Source of the DNA: Sipunculus nudus
Lineage: Eukaryota; Annelida; Sipuncula; Golfingiida; Sipunculidae
DNA: 64,000 nucleotides
Direction: 5' to 3'
NCBI GenBank assembly: GCA_026874595.1
Contig: CM049319.1
Location: 13,419,601 to 13,483,600 of the forward strand
Shown here: positions 12,196 through 24,000 of the stretch, piece by piece
Numbering within the stretch: the stretch's first letter is position 1
Layout: the number at the start of each line of letters is the position of its first letter
The notes under the pieces: generated by a model
What the model was told of the DNA's origin: nothing
Database searches by the model: none
What the model saw: only the letters and a program-made list of their open reading frames with translations
Made by a program: the position numbers and the translations under genes

Positions 12196-14317
12196 TGAGT
12201 ATAACACGGTAGATGCAAGAAAGGAGGACTTAATAATCTGTGAACTGGCAGGGAGCTGCAGAATTAGCAGAGAATTTTGTAACGAGACGTACTACATTGC
12301 ACAATATGGTTGGTAAGGCATTAAAATGCTCCATAAATTCTCCAGGTCTATGTCAATTTTGCGATATTCTCTTAGGAATAAACTCTTCAACTGATGCCAG
12401 GTGCCGCTGTTTAAGCCATCCTTTAAAAATTCTTTGTTGGGCTAACCCAGCCAGTAGGGTATTTGGTTTGCGGCTGGAATTTATTCTTGACTAGTCATCA
12501 AATTATTTTTTGTATGGGCCTGTAAAAAATTGCCTTCATTTGCTAGAAAAATAGCCCCTCTAAAGGCCTAACGTTCTTAGAATAGAAGCACTTAATTTCC
12601 ATAATGAAAGATATTACCCGACGGTGGAGATCGCTTGATTTGAGCCTTTAAATTAATCTGATTGTGCCTATTTTCCTCGAAGGATCAGTACACTCGTGCG
12701 CAAAACAAGAATAACTACCAAGAAAACGCTATCCGGTTTTGTTACTCGGATGAAACAGCCTGAAAATAAAAATTGAGCCATAAGAAATGGCTCTCATTTG
12801 ATTACAAATAAAGCAAAAGTTTGTCACTGTCACATTAAATGAAAGTTATCCCGACATTCAAGCTGTCAACTGACAGATTTCTGCATCTAAACCATGTGAC
12901 TGGTTTATTTAAATAAACACCTGCCTTGTCAATGCAAACATTCTCGTGATTGACGAAGCGGTCACATGTCATAGACAGAGAGCCATTAAGAGGTTCGTAG
13001 TAAAAATTCGCCCCAATAACTTCATTCATGACTATTTTGGAGGGAAAATGTTGACTGACATCTTTTCACTGGCCAAAGGTGGTTATAATTTTGCCACCCT
13101 GAGAATATAAAGCAAATGATGCCGGCCTGTTTGATGGAAATTATTCAACATTGCTCGCTAAATGATTAAATACAGAAACCAGTATGCATGTCGGCAGTCA
13201 TCATAATTGTTATAAAATGAAAGTCCTTGGTGGCGGTGAAGGTAAAATAATAAGCGGGAGTATTCATGAGGGCTAGCGTGTAGATATCCTTGATTGTGGT
13301 TTAATTCTTGATTTTTATAAATAATTAAAATGAAACTTTGAAAAGCATATCTTAATAATAACAGGAAAATATATAAAGCAAAAACTTCTTTTCTTAGGGT
13401 AGAATTACTAAGACGTGCGGGCACGGTTAAGAAAGAACAGTTTCACAGATAATAGCATATTTCTTTATATTTGTCTAAACCGATTAATAATCGATCATCG
13501 ATCGGTTTGTTCAAACCGATGATTGATTATGAAAAAGGAACCGACTCCCACCACTAGTTATATTTAGACCACTGTAACTGTGATGAAACAGTACATGAAG
13601 GAAGACTTCAAATCACTTCATTGACTTAAATCACAAACATAGGCATTTTGAAATGGGCCAGGTGCTACAGAATCTCTATACTGAACCATTTATTGTCAAA
13701 GTGACCCAGATAGTTCTCAATGCTTAACAGACATAAAAAAATTTAAGAGCCAGTATATAAAAAAATAAATATTTTAATGGTGCATATTAATTATTAACAT
13801 TTAGACCTGGGGTAAGTTCTGAATTAAACTGGAACTGGAAGGGAAAACTGTATCAATTAGGTGTTTGTGAGGCTTGACAGCATCCAATTCTGGACAACTG
13901 CCTTTATAACCTGAAGTGATGATTGTTTTTCAATTAATGCCAGGGAGCATGTTCAGAGGTGGAAATTGAAAAACAAAGAAATCCCCGGCCCTGTTTATTT
14001 CATTATATCTATTTCCAGTGTATTCCACTAGATGTCTCTCCTTTCCTTACATGTTTTGTCAATGAACGTCAGAAGGCATCTCTGTCTGGAATCCTACCCA
14101 CAATCTCATGATAACGAATGGGCTGATTTTGGTTTATTTATCTACCGAGTAAACAGTTTAAATGATTTTGAATATATTTTAAATCAATATACGATGTAAA
14201 GCCCCCCCCCCCCCCCCCCGTGGGGAACTCAGGTTTAATGAACTCCAGGTGTGACTGTGAGCTCATTCTGCATGGGGAATTTAATAATATTTGAATAACT
14301 GTGAGAAACAACAAATT
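12196..14317. other. Intergenic region right of NAT10
   Basis: No supported gene. It must contain, here or in the flanking stretch from 10286, the NAT10 promoter and a 5' non-coding exon, but I cannot place them. At 13478-13556 there is an inverted-repeat fragment (taatcgatcatcgatcggtt / aaccgatgattgatta followed by accgactcccaccactag) that resembles one end of a hAT-like element, with no partner found. A C18 run lies at 14202-14219. Confidence 0.5.
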
Positions 14318-14430
14318 GCTTATTGACACACGGTCCGAAAGTCTCGGTTACCTCGATTTGGAAGTCCCGGTTACCGTGTTTTGAGGTCTCGGGTACTGAG
14401 AATTGGGAGTCTCGGTTACTCCGTGTCACC
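14318..14430 (+). repeat. Short tandem repeat, about 24-bp unit with core GTCTCGGTTAC
   Basis: Four imperfect copies (gtctcggttacctcg, gtcccggttaccgtg, gtctcgggtactgag, gtctcggttactccg) at 14340-14420. They are immediately preceded by cttattgacacacggtccga, the first member of a motif family that recurs at 18190-18350. Confidence 0.65.
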
Positions 14431-15559
14431 AGTGGTCAGTCATGCGTACCGCAATTAAGCTGGCGCACCGTTGCCCCAATTAATCACTTTGATCACTGGT
14501 GTCCTAGATCAAAGGGCCAGGTAACTTCAAAGGCTTCCAGGGAAACTGGGGGTCATGAAATGTGGTGTTTTTTTATCATTGCGAAGACGTTTCTTTTGCC
14601 TTTTTGTAACAGGGGTTTTCCAGGGTAATTGTGTAATTAAATTTTTTTTCAATGGCCTATTTTCCATCTTTAACGCAAATTATAAACAAAAGTAATGTTC
14701 TGTAATGTAAAGGAGATGTATAATTTTGCAAAAAATAAGCATTTTATTAAAGGTGGTGTTGTTTGAGAGTCATTGTGTATCCTAAGTCGAATTTATCGGC
14801 TCAAACTTTGATCTACCACCATAAGTAACATTATGCATGACGTTGATATTGATTAAGTCGCTAGGAAAACGTTGCATTGCATTGTACAAGCTATGTTTGA
14901 CTAATTTGAGCACATTTAGTCATAAAATATCAAATATGGTAGTTATTCCTTTATAGATATCCATTTCCATTTATTATAGAATAATAAAAATTTGAAAATA
15001 ATGCGTCAACGATAATAAATGAAACAAGCCTTTAAAAATTCTCTAGTTGCACATTTTCCTCATCCAGGGCCCCTGCATGGCAGGGCATGCATTAGGAAAC
15101 ACTTCAGAGGTCGAGAAGGATGATACTGAAGAAGACTGTATTGGAATATTTAATTTTATATGGAACTTGCTTGAATATTTATGTACGGTATATTTTGTAT
15201 ATAATAAAAATATGTATGCATGTTTGTGTCCGTACCTTAACATGTTTATATTGTGTATATTAATTGTGTATATTTTATATAGCATGATGAATTGTTTGGA
15301 TTTTCTTTCTTTTTTTATTACAGAAACGTAGTACATGCTTTACGTTACAGTACATACATACAAACATACATATAGAAATTAATATTTCAATAACAATTTA
15401 AATTGAATCGTGAAGATTATTCATGTAGAGGAGAGCAGGTCGGTAAGGTTTTCCCATTTTGAATAATGTTGAGTTAATTTACCTCCTCAAAGTTTCTTAG
15501 CGATTACATCATATGTTGAATAAATCTGCTTAACATAGCTTATACATCCATGATAGTTC

Positions 15560-16300
15560 GGTAACATTTTGAGACATCTGCAATTACAAACATACATTTT
15601 AGCATTCAGTGTTAGCATATTTAACCATCTATGTTCGCTTTAACCTAACAAAACTTCAGATAATGAAAACTTAACAGAGGAGTTTAATGACGAATTATTC
15701 AAAACCTCTTGTATTTTTAACCAAGTTAGCGACAAGAGAACAGTTCAACAAAAATATGTGATAAAGTTTCTCTTACTAATTTACAAAAGGTACAAGTAGG
15801 AGAATCTATTAGCTTACATTCAGTCTATGACGAAATGGGTTTAACGTCACCCGACGTTGTAGTTCATAAAACTGAAAATTCCTAAGTGGTACGAAATTTG
15901 TTGTGTCATAAATCTTGGAGAATCCCATATAAACAATCTCCTCTTATATATTAATTAAATCTTGTTTCCATTTCTAAACTACTAAGTCTGGAGTGACTAA
16001 ATGTTTCTCTCGTTTTCTCTCATCATTAGAGTGTACGGGTTGTGCTTGTTTCAAGTAAATTTTTACACTTGTTCCAACAGCGGACCAAGTATTCTACCAA
16101 AGTCTTACCGTTATAATTTATGAATTAAACCAATTGAATTGTTTTATCAAGTATAGGAAACTGCATAATTGTGTAAGATGTTTTATCATACAGAATTGTT
16201 AGGGGTTCATAATATAGGAAGAACATTCAAAACCATTGTTCCTCTCATCTTCGATGTCACCGTTTTTACATATGACACAGCCCCTTGCTTCAGTGTTTAG
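15560..16300 (-). pseudogene. Decayed LINE (non-LTR retrotransposon) ORF2 C-terminal fragment
   Basis: On the minus strand, in broken frames, I can read segments such as FQFYELQRRVTLNPFRHRLN (about 15880 down to 15820) and DSPTCTFCKLVRETLSHIF (about 15810-15750). The order 'W-K..IY ... REFQY-like ... DS-x-C-x-FC ... ETLSHIF' is characteristic of the region after the reverse transcriptase domain of many animal non-LTR elements. Stops and frame changes are frequent, so it is inactive. How far it extends to the right (towards 16700) is unclear. Confidence 0.55.
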
Positions 16301-18180
16301 GTTCTTGTATTTATTTGGTGGTATCAGCCTATATATGGTGTCTGAAATCTGTCAGTTTCACTTCTCAGCCCAAGTATCCCACACCAAAGCCGAGCAAGTG
16401 TACTGAACTTTGCTGTCGTCGATCGGGCCATATACTTTTTACGTATATACTTAAATATGTGCCGTGCACTGAGTGCTGATAAAAAAATCTTAATTTCAGA
16501 ACTGATCGGTATTGTTCTAGCCATTTTTGTTGATTATCAGAACGTAACTTCTGGTTCAGATTACGTTGGCAATGCGGCGCTATTTCATTATATGTGTGTA
16601 TTAATATACATCAATGGATTCGAGTATCTTACTTCTTTGCATCTGAGCACTCAGTTATCCGCGACTTGCAAGGTTATAATCCAATATGAATACTTTCTTG
16701 GTTAGACTTGTGTAATCCATAGTGATTCCAAAACCGTAACATCTCAATCAAATGATATCTACATGTTAAACAACCAATGTCTCTTTTAGAGCAGCAATTA
16801 CACATGCAGAACCTGTGAACACTAAAAAAGGTAACGGGGTGGTCTGTTTTGAATTTTATCACATGACGGGGGTTATGCATATCCCCATAACTCAGACGCA
16901 TAATCTATAGGACTGTTACTACAGTATTTAAATTTGTAAAGGAGTCATATAGGTAGAGTATCCTTAAAATTCTTAAACTTGCTCAATACTAGACCAAGAC
17001 AATCCAACAGGCGCTAGGAAATCAGAACTTTTAGGACATAAAAAATGGATTTTATACCGACATAAGGCTTTTTATTTTATCTGCTAAGCCGTTAATACAT
17101 ATATATTAAACAGCGTGACGGATTATATCGCCTTGTACCTCACATAGTACCCCAAACCAATTTGTGAAAATATTATTACTTAATCATACATAAGCTGAAT
17201 AACTACTGTATAAACTTTTTTATGGTGTTATAGATTTTGTAATCAATTTTTAGTCCAAACAGCCGCGAGTGAAGAGTAGTTTCCTATATTTACCCATCAA
17301 CAGCTTTTTTCCTGCATGCATGCACATGCCCACTTACCAGGGCGACGTGTTTCTATTCCTTGAGGCAAACGATTATTTAATAATGAAGTAACTAAAAAAT
17401 ATGATCAGGACAGGAGCGACCTTTTTCGAACCCCATTCTGATCCTTGGCTATAGGGTTAAGTTTGTTAAAGTAAGACGCGTTATTCTATAATCGATCAGG
17501 CCACGATGATGAGTTGTTGATAAAGATATGACCATTCCATGGCTCGTAGTAACTTAGCCAATTTCATTTTCGGTTTGTTTCTCTGATTTTGAACATGTCC
17601 ACTTTACATCGTGAAAATCTGGAAAAGTATACATCTCATAAAGAAGAATGTGACAAAATTCTCAGTAATCACGTCTCTATTAAAATTAGAGTAATAAATT
17701 ATCCACTTCTACAGATTAATAGCAATTATTTAATTATTCAGTATCGATGTGCTTATAAAGTTTGTATATTTAGTAATAAAAAACTATGATTAACTTCTAT
17801 ATTTTGTATTAATTTCAATAAAGCTTATTTGTTCCTATTATCCTTGTTAATTATTTTCTGATTAGAAAAAAGATATTGAATAAAACGAGATATATGTATG
17901 TAAATTATATTTTATTTTTAAATTGTTGAATATATTTAAAATTTTGAAATGAGTTAAATAATTTTCATCAGGGATGTAATTTTCATCCCCGAAATTAGTA
18001 GTACCCCGCCTAGTAAAAATAGGTTTTAAACTAATTAATATATCTAGGCGATGAAAGTAATAAACTATTATAAATGTGAAACATTTGTGTCAGAGATCAA
18101 AGGACCCCAATGGTAACACCTGATTAGTCCAAAGCTACCACTTCTACACGGCCCGGTAATTAAGACCTTCTATAGTAACA
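16300..18180. other. AT-rich intergenic sequence, part possibly LINE-derived
   Basis: A minus-strand stretch at 16324-16524 is open for 66 codons but matches nothing I recognise. It may be a continuation of the LINE fragment. No gene, tRNA or array is visible in 16900-18180. Confidence 0.4.
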
Positions 18181-18189
18181 ACAACTCGC

Positions 18190-18352
18190 GTTATTGACAC
18201 ACGGTTTCGAGTATCACGACGGGGGTTGTTAGTGACACACGGTGAACGCCCTGCCATCTAGCGGGAGTGTGACAGATTTGACGCATGCGCAGTTAAACCG
18301 TGTGTCAATAAGCTTGACCTTATTGACACACCCCGTGTGTCAATAAGGGCGG
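18190..18352. repeat. Cluster of inverted and direct TTATTGACACACGG motifs
   Basis: The 14-mer TTATTGACACACGG occurs at about 18191, with variants tagtgacacacggt (18228) and ttattgacacacccc (18322). It is inverted (ccgtgtgtcaataa) at about 18299-18312 and 18334-18347. The segment 18191-18312 is thus bounded by inverted copies in the manner of a 122-bp miniature element. A further copy lies at 14318. No target duplication is visible. Confidence 0.6.
18252..18267 (-). promoter_or_regulatory. CTCF-like site
   Basis: The plus strand reads ctgccatctagcggga, whose complement CCGCTAGATGGCAG fits the core of the conserved animal CTCF motif. It sits between the divergent genes NAT10 and M1AP. A NRF1-like gcatgcgcag follows at about 18283. 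Motif matches only; binding is not shown. Confidence 0.35.
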
Positions 18353-19927
18353 CCCAACATTTTATGCATGGGAAACCCCTTTGCCATGTTTCAGGTGTAG
18401 ACTGTGTTCTGAACATCTGCCAATGCAGGGTTTGGCTTCAAATTTTTGGTTAAATGATCATCTCATCACACGTACCCAAAAGACTGGTGTTTTTGGTGTT
18501 TCGGGGGACGCTTCTTATGACATCGTAACTTGCATGATATTAACCCATATACTTACCCTAATATCGCTCAGGTTTCCCTCCGAACCCACGATATCCTGTT
18601 TTGAGGAGCTGATCATGTGCGTGTATATGAATTATTGTTTTCCTTAATCAAAGTTTGAACTTACCTCTGTTTGCCTATTATTCTCTGGACTCTTAATTCA
18701 TGTCCCTTTCCGCTGTTTGTCAACAGAACAGATTATTTCACTCGCATACCCACGTGTGCCTGATGGGGAATTTCCGAGAACTAAAGCGAGGCGAGGCGGA
18801 GTTCCCTCCCCCCAACCACCCCTTGGGACATTGGCAAATTTGGTGGTTTGGATTTCAGGATACAATGCATATTTTAATATACCCGTACACATGCTAAAAT
18901 TATTTTTTTTAAATATTAGCAAAGGAAGAATTTTTTCAAACATTGACAAATTTTTACTAAATTATTTTTATAGTTTCACTGGTCAGATTAACTTTACGGT
19001 ACCCTTATGATCTTTATGGTATCATGGGACCCATGTGTCCGTCTGCTCTGTGTATGTTTACTCTAATTTGTTTTAGACCCTAATTTAACCAGTGCAACAG
19101 GAGTAATTTATAAAATGCATTTCTCCGAAGCTATATCTCAGCTGAAAAATTTAAACAAATGAACTAAAATCTTGAAATGACGGGACTGGACGTGTTGATT
19201 ATCTTTAGACGAAAGTAAAAACGTGACGGGGATCAGCATCTCCACACCAGTAGTCAGTACCTGGTCACCAACAAACCAGGACTGGCACTGCTGTACCAGT
19301 ATCAGTACACTGTGTCAGTACTATCATGTCAGATATTTTATTATGGTTTCCTTTCAACTGTAGCTCTGTTGCTTTTGATAAAGCAAAAGTAACAGCACTA
19401 CAATTGAAACAAAATCACAATAATAGTCGTTTCAAACCAGCTCGAGCAGCACAGCCACAGGGTTTCAGTGAGATGATTTGTTTTATTTAATTTTATAAAG
19501 TATATCAATATAAATTGTAGTTAACTATAATTCATTAATCTGATATATCAGTATTAGCATAACAAAATAATACGATATTATACTACTATTAATGTTATTG
19601 GTAATAAAATAATATAATATTAGACTATATTATTAATATTATTGGTAGAGGTCTACATATTTGAATTTGAAATACACTTAAGTTAAATACATAAGATATG
19701 TATTGTAATATATTTTGAATTGCTGTTTCATCTATATAAAGTTAAATATCTTTTTCTCCATGAGGGGTCATTTATTTTTCAACTTAAAAGTGCATTAGAA
19801 TGACTCGAGTATTTAAAAATAGAAACATGCAAAACATAGGAGAATAAGATAGGCCTACCCCATACGGCTACCTAGGTGAGATAATATCTTGAACATATGA
19901 CTTTCTAAGGTAAATATAGTATATATG

Positions 19928-19960
<33 letters not shown>

Positions 19961-20029
19961 TTTCAGTAATCCTTAGATATTGTAATGTTTGATTGTTCAG
20001 AAAGGTGATTTTTCTGTACATTTTGTATG

Positions 20030-20074
<45 letters not shown>

Positions 20075-20222
20075 TTCATTATTTTCTTTAATCCTTGTAT
20101 ATTGTAATGTTTGATTGTTCAAAAAGGTGATTTTCCTGTAAATATTATCATCATATGTACTCGTTTAAATGTTCGCCGATGTTTTTCAGTACTGGAGTTG
20201 TGGTTGTCTTTCATATACAACA
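18353..20222. other. Intergenic region left of M1AP
   Basis: No supported gene. It contains two (ATT)n microsatellites (19940-19962 and 20030-20074). Each is followed by a copy of a roughly 50-bp sequence (atattgtaatgtttgattgt), so the microsatellite and its flank are duplicated about 130 bp apart. The M1AP promoter should lie here. A 'gtttttcag' at about 20181-20189 may be the acceptor of a 5' leader exon. Confidence 0.5.
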
Positions 20223-20993
20223 ATGTTTCGGTCAGCATTTTCAAGACAACCAGGTATGAGCCATATTGACAAATAATAGTTTCAGTATATCAGTGACTTA
20301 TCTCGTCCAAGGACGCTTTAATTATTCCGATTCGCTCTGCTCTGTGATCTTTATCACAGTTGTGGATTCCGCAACAAATCAGTGACCAGTATAAATTTAT
20401 AACTAAATGTCCGTTTCTATTTCAAACTCCTGTTATGTTTTTCTCAATGAGGTTAAAAAGTAAGCATTGTATGTGATCTTAACAGCATATATATATATGA
20501 CAGCATATTCATTACATCGTATAATAAAGACATAACATTTCAGTTGTTTATGGAGAGACAAGGGTGGGAATTTATTAATATAAACCCATAAGCAGTTTCA
20601 AAGTCAAGCTTCTTCTTTAGGGTCCGAAAAAAATCTCATCTGTTTGTTTTATCTATGGTTTTTATACTAATTTTTTTAACTATTATATCTAATTCCACAA
20701 GGCTTGTATCCTGATAATATGTTTTAAAATATTTCATGAAGCGAATGTTATGGTTTCAAGGACAGGTTCTGATAAACAAAACTGAAGCTCCGCCCGGTTA
20801 TGTGCTTCCTTTACCTCTGAATTTCTTTTCTGTTAATAATTATTTTTAATATTCAAACTGACATAAATATAGTAACGAATGAGTCATTGATAACTTGTGT
20901 GATCATTAAGTGAATTTTATCTTCACAAACTAGGCTTTTTTTCTAAGATTTTCAATGCATAAAATTACCTTCTCCTTCATCATCATCATCATC

Positions 20994-21037
<44 letters not shown>

Positions 21038-21043
21038 ATAATA

Positions 21044-21082
<39 letters not shown>

Positions 21083-24000
21083 TTCAGCCCGCATTGTCCT
21101 GGTTGATATGAGTAACAACCTTGATGAAAACACTTGTGGAATTATATGTGAATCACTGAGACAGCTGTTTGCATTAGTGTGCAATCTCACAGGCCCCTGT
21201 AGAATGCCATTCTTCGGGCTTTTTGCAGTTGGAGCATATCCTGAGGCAAGAACACACCCACACAGTTCAAAGGAATCACAGCTCCCTTTTTCACAGATCA
21301 TTGTTTTTGGTGAATCAGCACTGCGTCCCCGCCGGTATAAATGTTCCCAAATGCTTCTTCCCCTCATTGAAACCTCTAAATGTACATGTAGTAAAATACA
21401 AATTTTTATTAATACAGATATTTTATAAATGGATAAAAGTTTGTTTTGTTCGTTTCAAGAATTGTCGCTTATTTCACTGTATTCCTATATTAGAAACTTG
21501 GAAAATTTTACACATTTTCCGACGGTTAAATTTAAAAATTGGGAGCCCGCTCCATAATCTTTTTTTAACCCATGAGTCTCTGGAGTGCTGTTCTGTGTGG
21601 TTTAAGTAAGCACGAAAAGTTTATTTATTCTTCACTCCTTTTTAGCAAATAAAATATAAGTGGAAACGACTTTATGTTAAATTAAACCTTGACCTCTCCT
21701 TCCTGATGAGGCATACTCATTATATAATGCGTCATGTGTATTTTATAGAGTAAGCAATCTTTTTTTTTAGTTAAAGGACAAACTCATTATTAATGTATGC
21801 TTTTTATAAATAAAGCCATTTCAACACCATGCACGTATTTATAACGACAAAACATTATTGTGAAAATACTTCACTTGCCACTGTCTCGTGAGCGTTATGC
21901 AGAAGTTTAGCTTTTCGTGGTAACCTAAATAAAAAAATAATGTGAATTTTTAAGTTCTCCGGTTAATATTTGAAGAATTACAGTTATTCTAGATCTATAT
22001 ATATAGTGGTTGGAAAGTAAATTATTTACAACATGAGTTCTAAAAATCTTATGGGACAAAAATGCTCCCAGCAATGCGGTCCATGTAGCACATATACTCT
22101 CTTGAATGCTATTTAATGGTAATCTGACATAGGTTAATACATATGTATTTTTCTACAGAGCCTGTTTCCTCTAAAGCATGTCAAAGGCAACCTTCAGCTT
22201 TTGAAGAATGCTTTACAAGAACTGGCGGATTGTCAGCGGGACTATGAGGGAAGTGCTAAATCGGACAGCAGTACCGGCTGCCTACTGCAGGGTGCTCAGG
22301 AAGCGGTAACAATGTTCAAACGTCAGGCTCAAGGTCTACTCCAGGTACACCAGTTACACTAATTTAATTGGTACTTGGGATTCTAGGTTCAGAATTTCAG
22401 CCGTGGTTTCTGTAAAGTCTCTGTAAAGGAAAAAAAACATCTTTTGGAGCAGGTTGTGAAATTTCTTTGTAGAATTTATTAAACTCACTCAGAGTTAATA
22501 CATGTTTGACCTCATTCAATCTTGCCAATGAGGGATTTCTCAGTGTCGAAGTTAATTAATCCTGAGTTAAAGAAAGAGTTAATCCCAGAGACCCAGAAAG
22601 ATATATATACAGACTGTAAACATACTTTCATATTTCATCTAAAATTGGACTGAGACTGTAATATTGTGTTCCTTACAGGCCTCTGGTCTATGTCTTCATT
22701 TGAAAATTATCATCATCACTTGTCACTCTGCCTCAGTGATTGCGAAAGCAATGGAGGGTTTCTGTCAGAAGAATGACGTGGAAGGGCTGAAGGTATTTAG
22801 GATTCTCATAAGTGATCAACCCAGAGAAATAACCTTATATCTTATGAATATGCAGTCAGATAAATATGCGTGCATTTCGTGTATGTTTATCTTGTTGATC
22901 ATGCAGTTCGATCGCAAAATACAATCCTAACTCTTTTGGGTTGATTCCGTTTTACTATATATTTTGCACTGGGTCTTAACCTTCAAATATTTATAATCAC
23001 CAGAATTAGAAATCGTAATCATAGATGTTTTATACAGGGCGTGTCTCCAAAGTTCTACAGTTGTTAAATAGTATAACGCATGTGGGTCGGGGAGTTGGAT
23101 AGTATAAGGTTTATGGAGCCCTGACCAGGTAATTTTAATTTAAAAGAAAGGTGTCAGCTTGGATTCATTCAAACTGTTCAAACAATCACCAGTCACTTAT
23201 TCCATTGTATCCATTGCTTTTCCCCCAATTCCTGTAATATGTAATATGTATGTAATCTTCGGATACGTATTTTCCAGAAAGTGCAGGTGGTGTCATTGAA
23301 CAGACTAGGAGTGACGGACATGCTGGAGGAGGTGGACCTGAGCAGTCAGGCCAGCGGGGGCACGGACAGGTCCGGGGGCAGTGAGACGCCAGGCCTGGTG
23401 GATGCGGTAACCATGGACTCTGGTGAGTAGCACGTGATCATTGACTCGTGTACCTTCATATAAACTGCATGACAATATCGATCTCTTTTCTAACATTTTC
23501 TGTTTTTCCTCTATCATGTTTCTATACCCTAAATCTGAAATTTTAAATTCTGATGCAATAAAGAATTAAAAATTTCATTTATCAATAAAAAAAAGAAGCA
23601 CAGTAGGAGAAAAACAAAAAAAGGCCATATGAAAATGAGTGAAAAGTTCAGATATATGAATACCATCAGAAATAACATTGTATTAGGTTTAAAATAAGTT
23701 ATACTTTATTGGGTTCAATATGAATTTAAAACAACCTTTGGACTAATTTTAGATACCTTGTATAGGGTTTCCGCTGGGTATGCTACCTTAATATACCACT
23801 ATTGCCACACTAATGATGGATGGGGGGGGGGGGGGGGGGGGGGACTCTGGTAAGTGTATATGGATAGTGGCTAACGTAATTCTGCTACGGCACTATAGTA
23901 TATGTATAAGTGCCATGCTTTGTGGTAGATTACCCTGAAGCTTTCATCTCATTGCAGTCCACCAATTCCGGTTTAATCCCGAGAAAAATCCAGTGCCGCC

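Noticed and set aside
14318-18347. A 4-kb transposon bounded by TTATTGACACACGG at both ends
   Set aside because: The motif also occurs several times inside 18190-18350, no target duplication is present, and the interior includes an unrelated LINE fragment.
20930-21367. 145-codon minus-strand ORF with poly-Asn
   Set aside because: Asn runs come from the ATT microsatellite and the remainder is antisense to M1AP exon 2.
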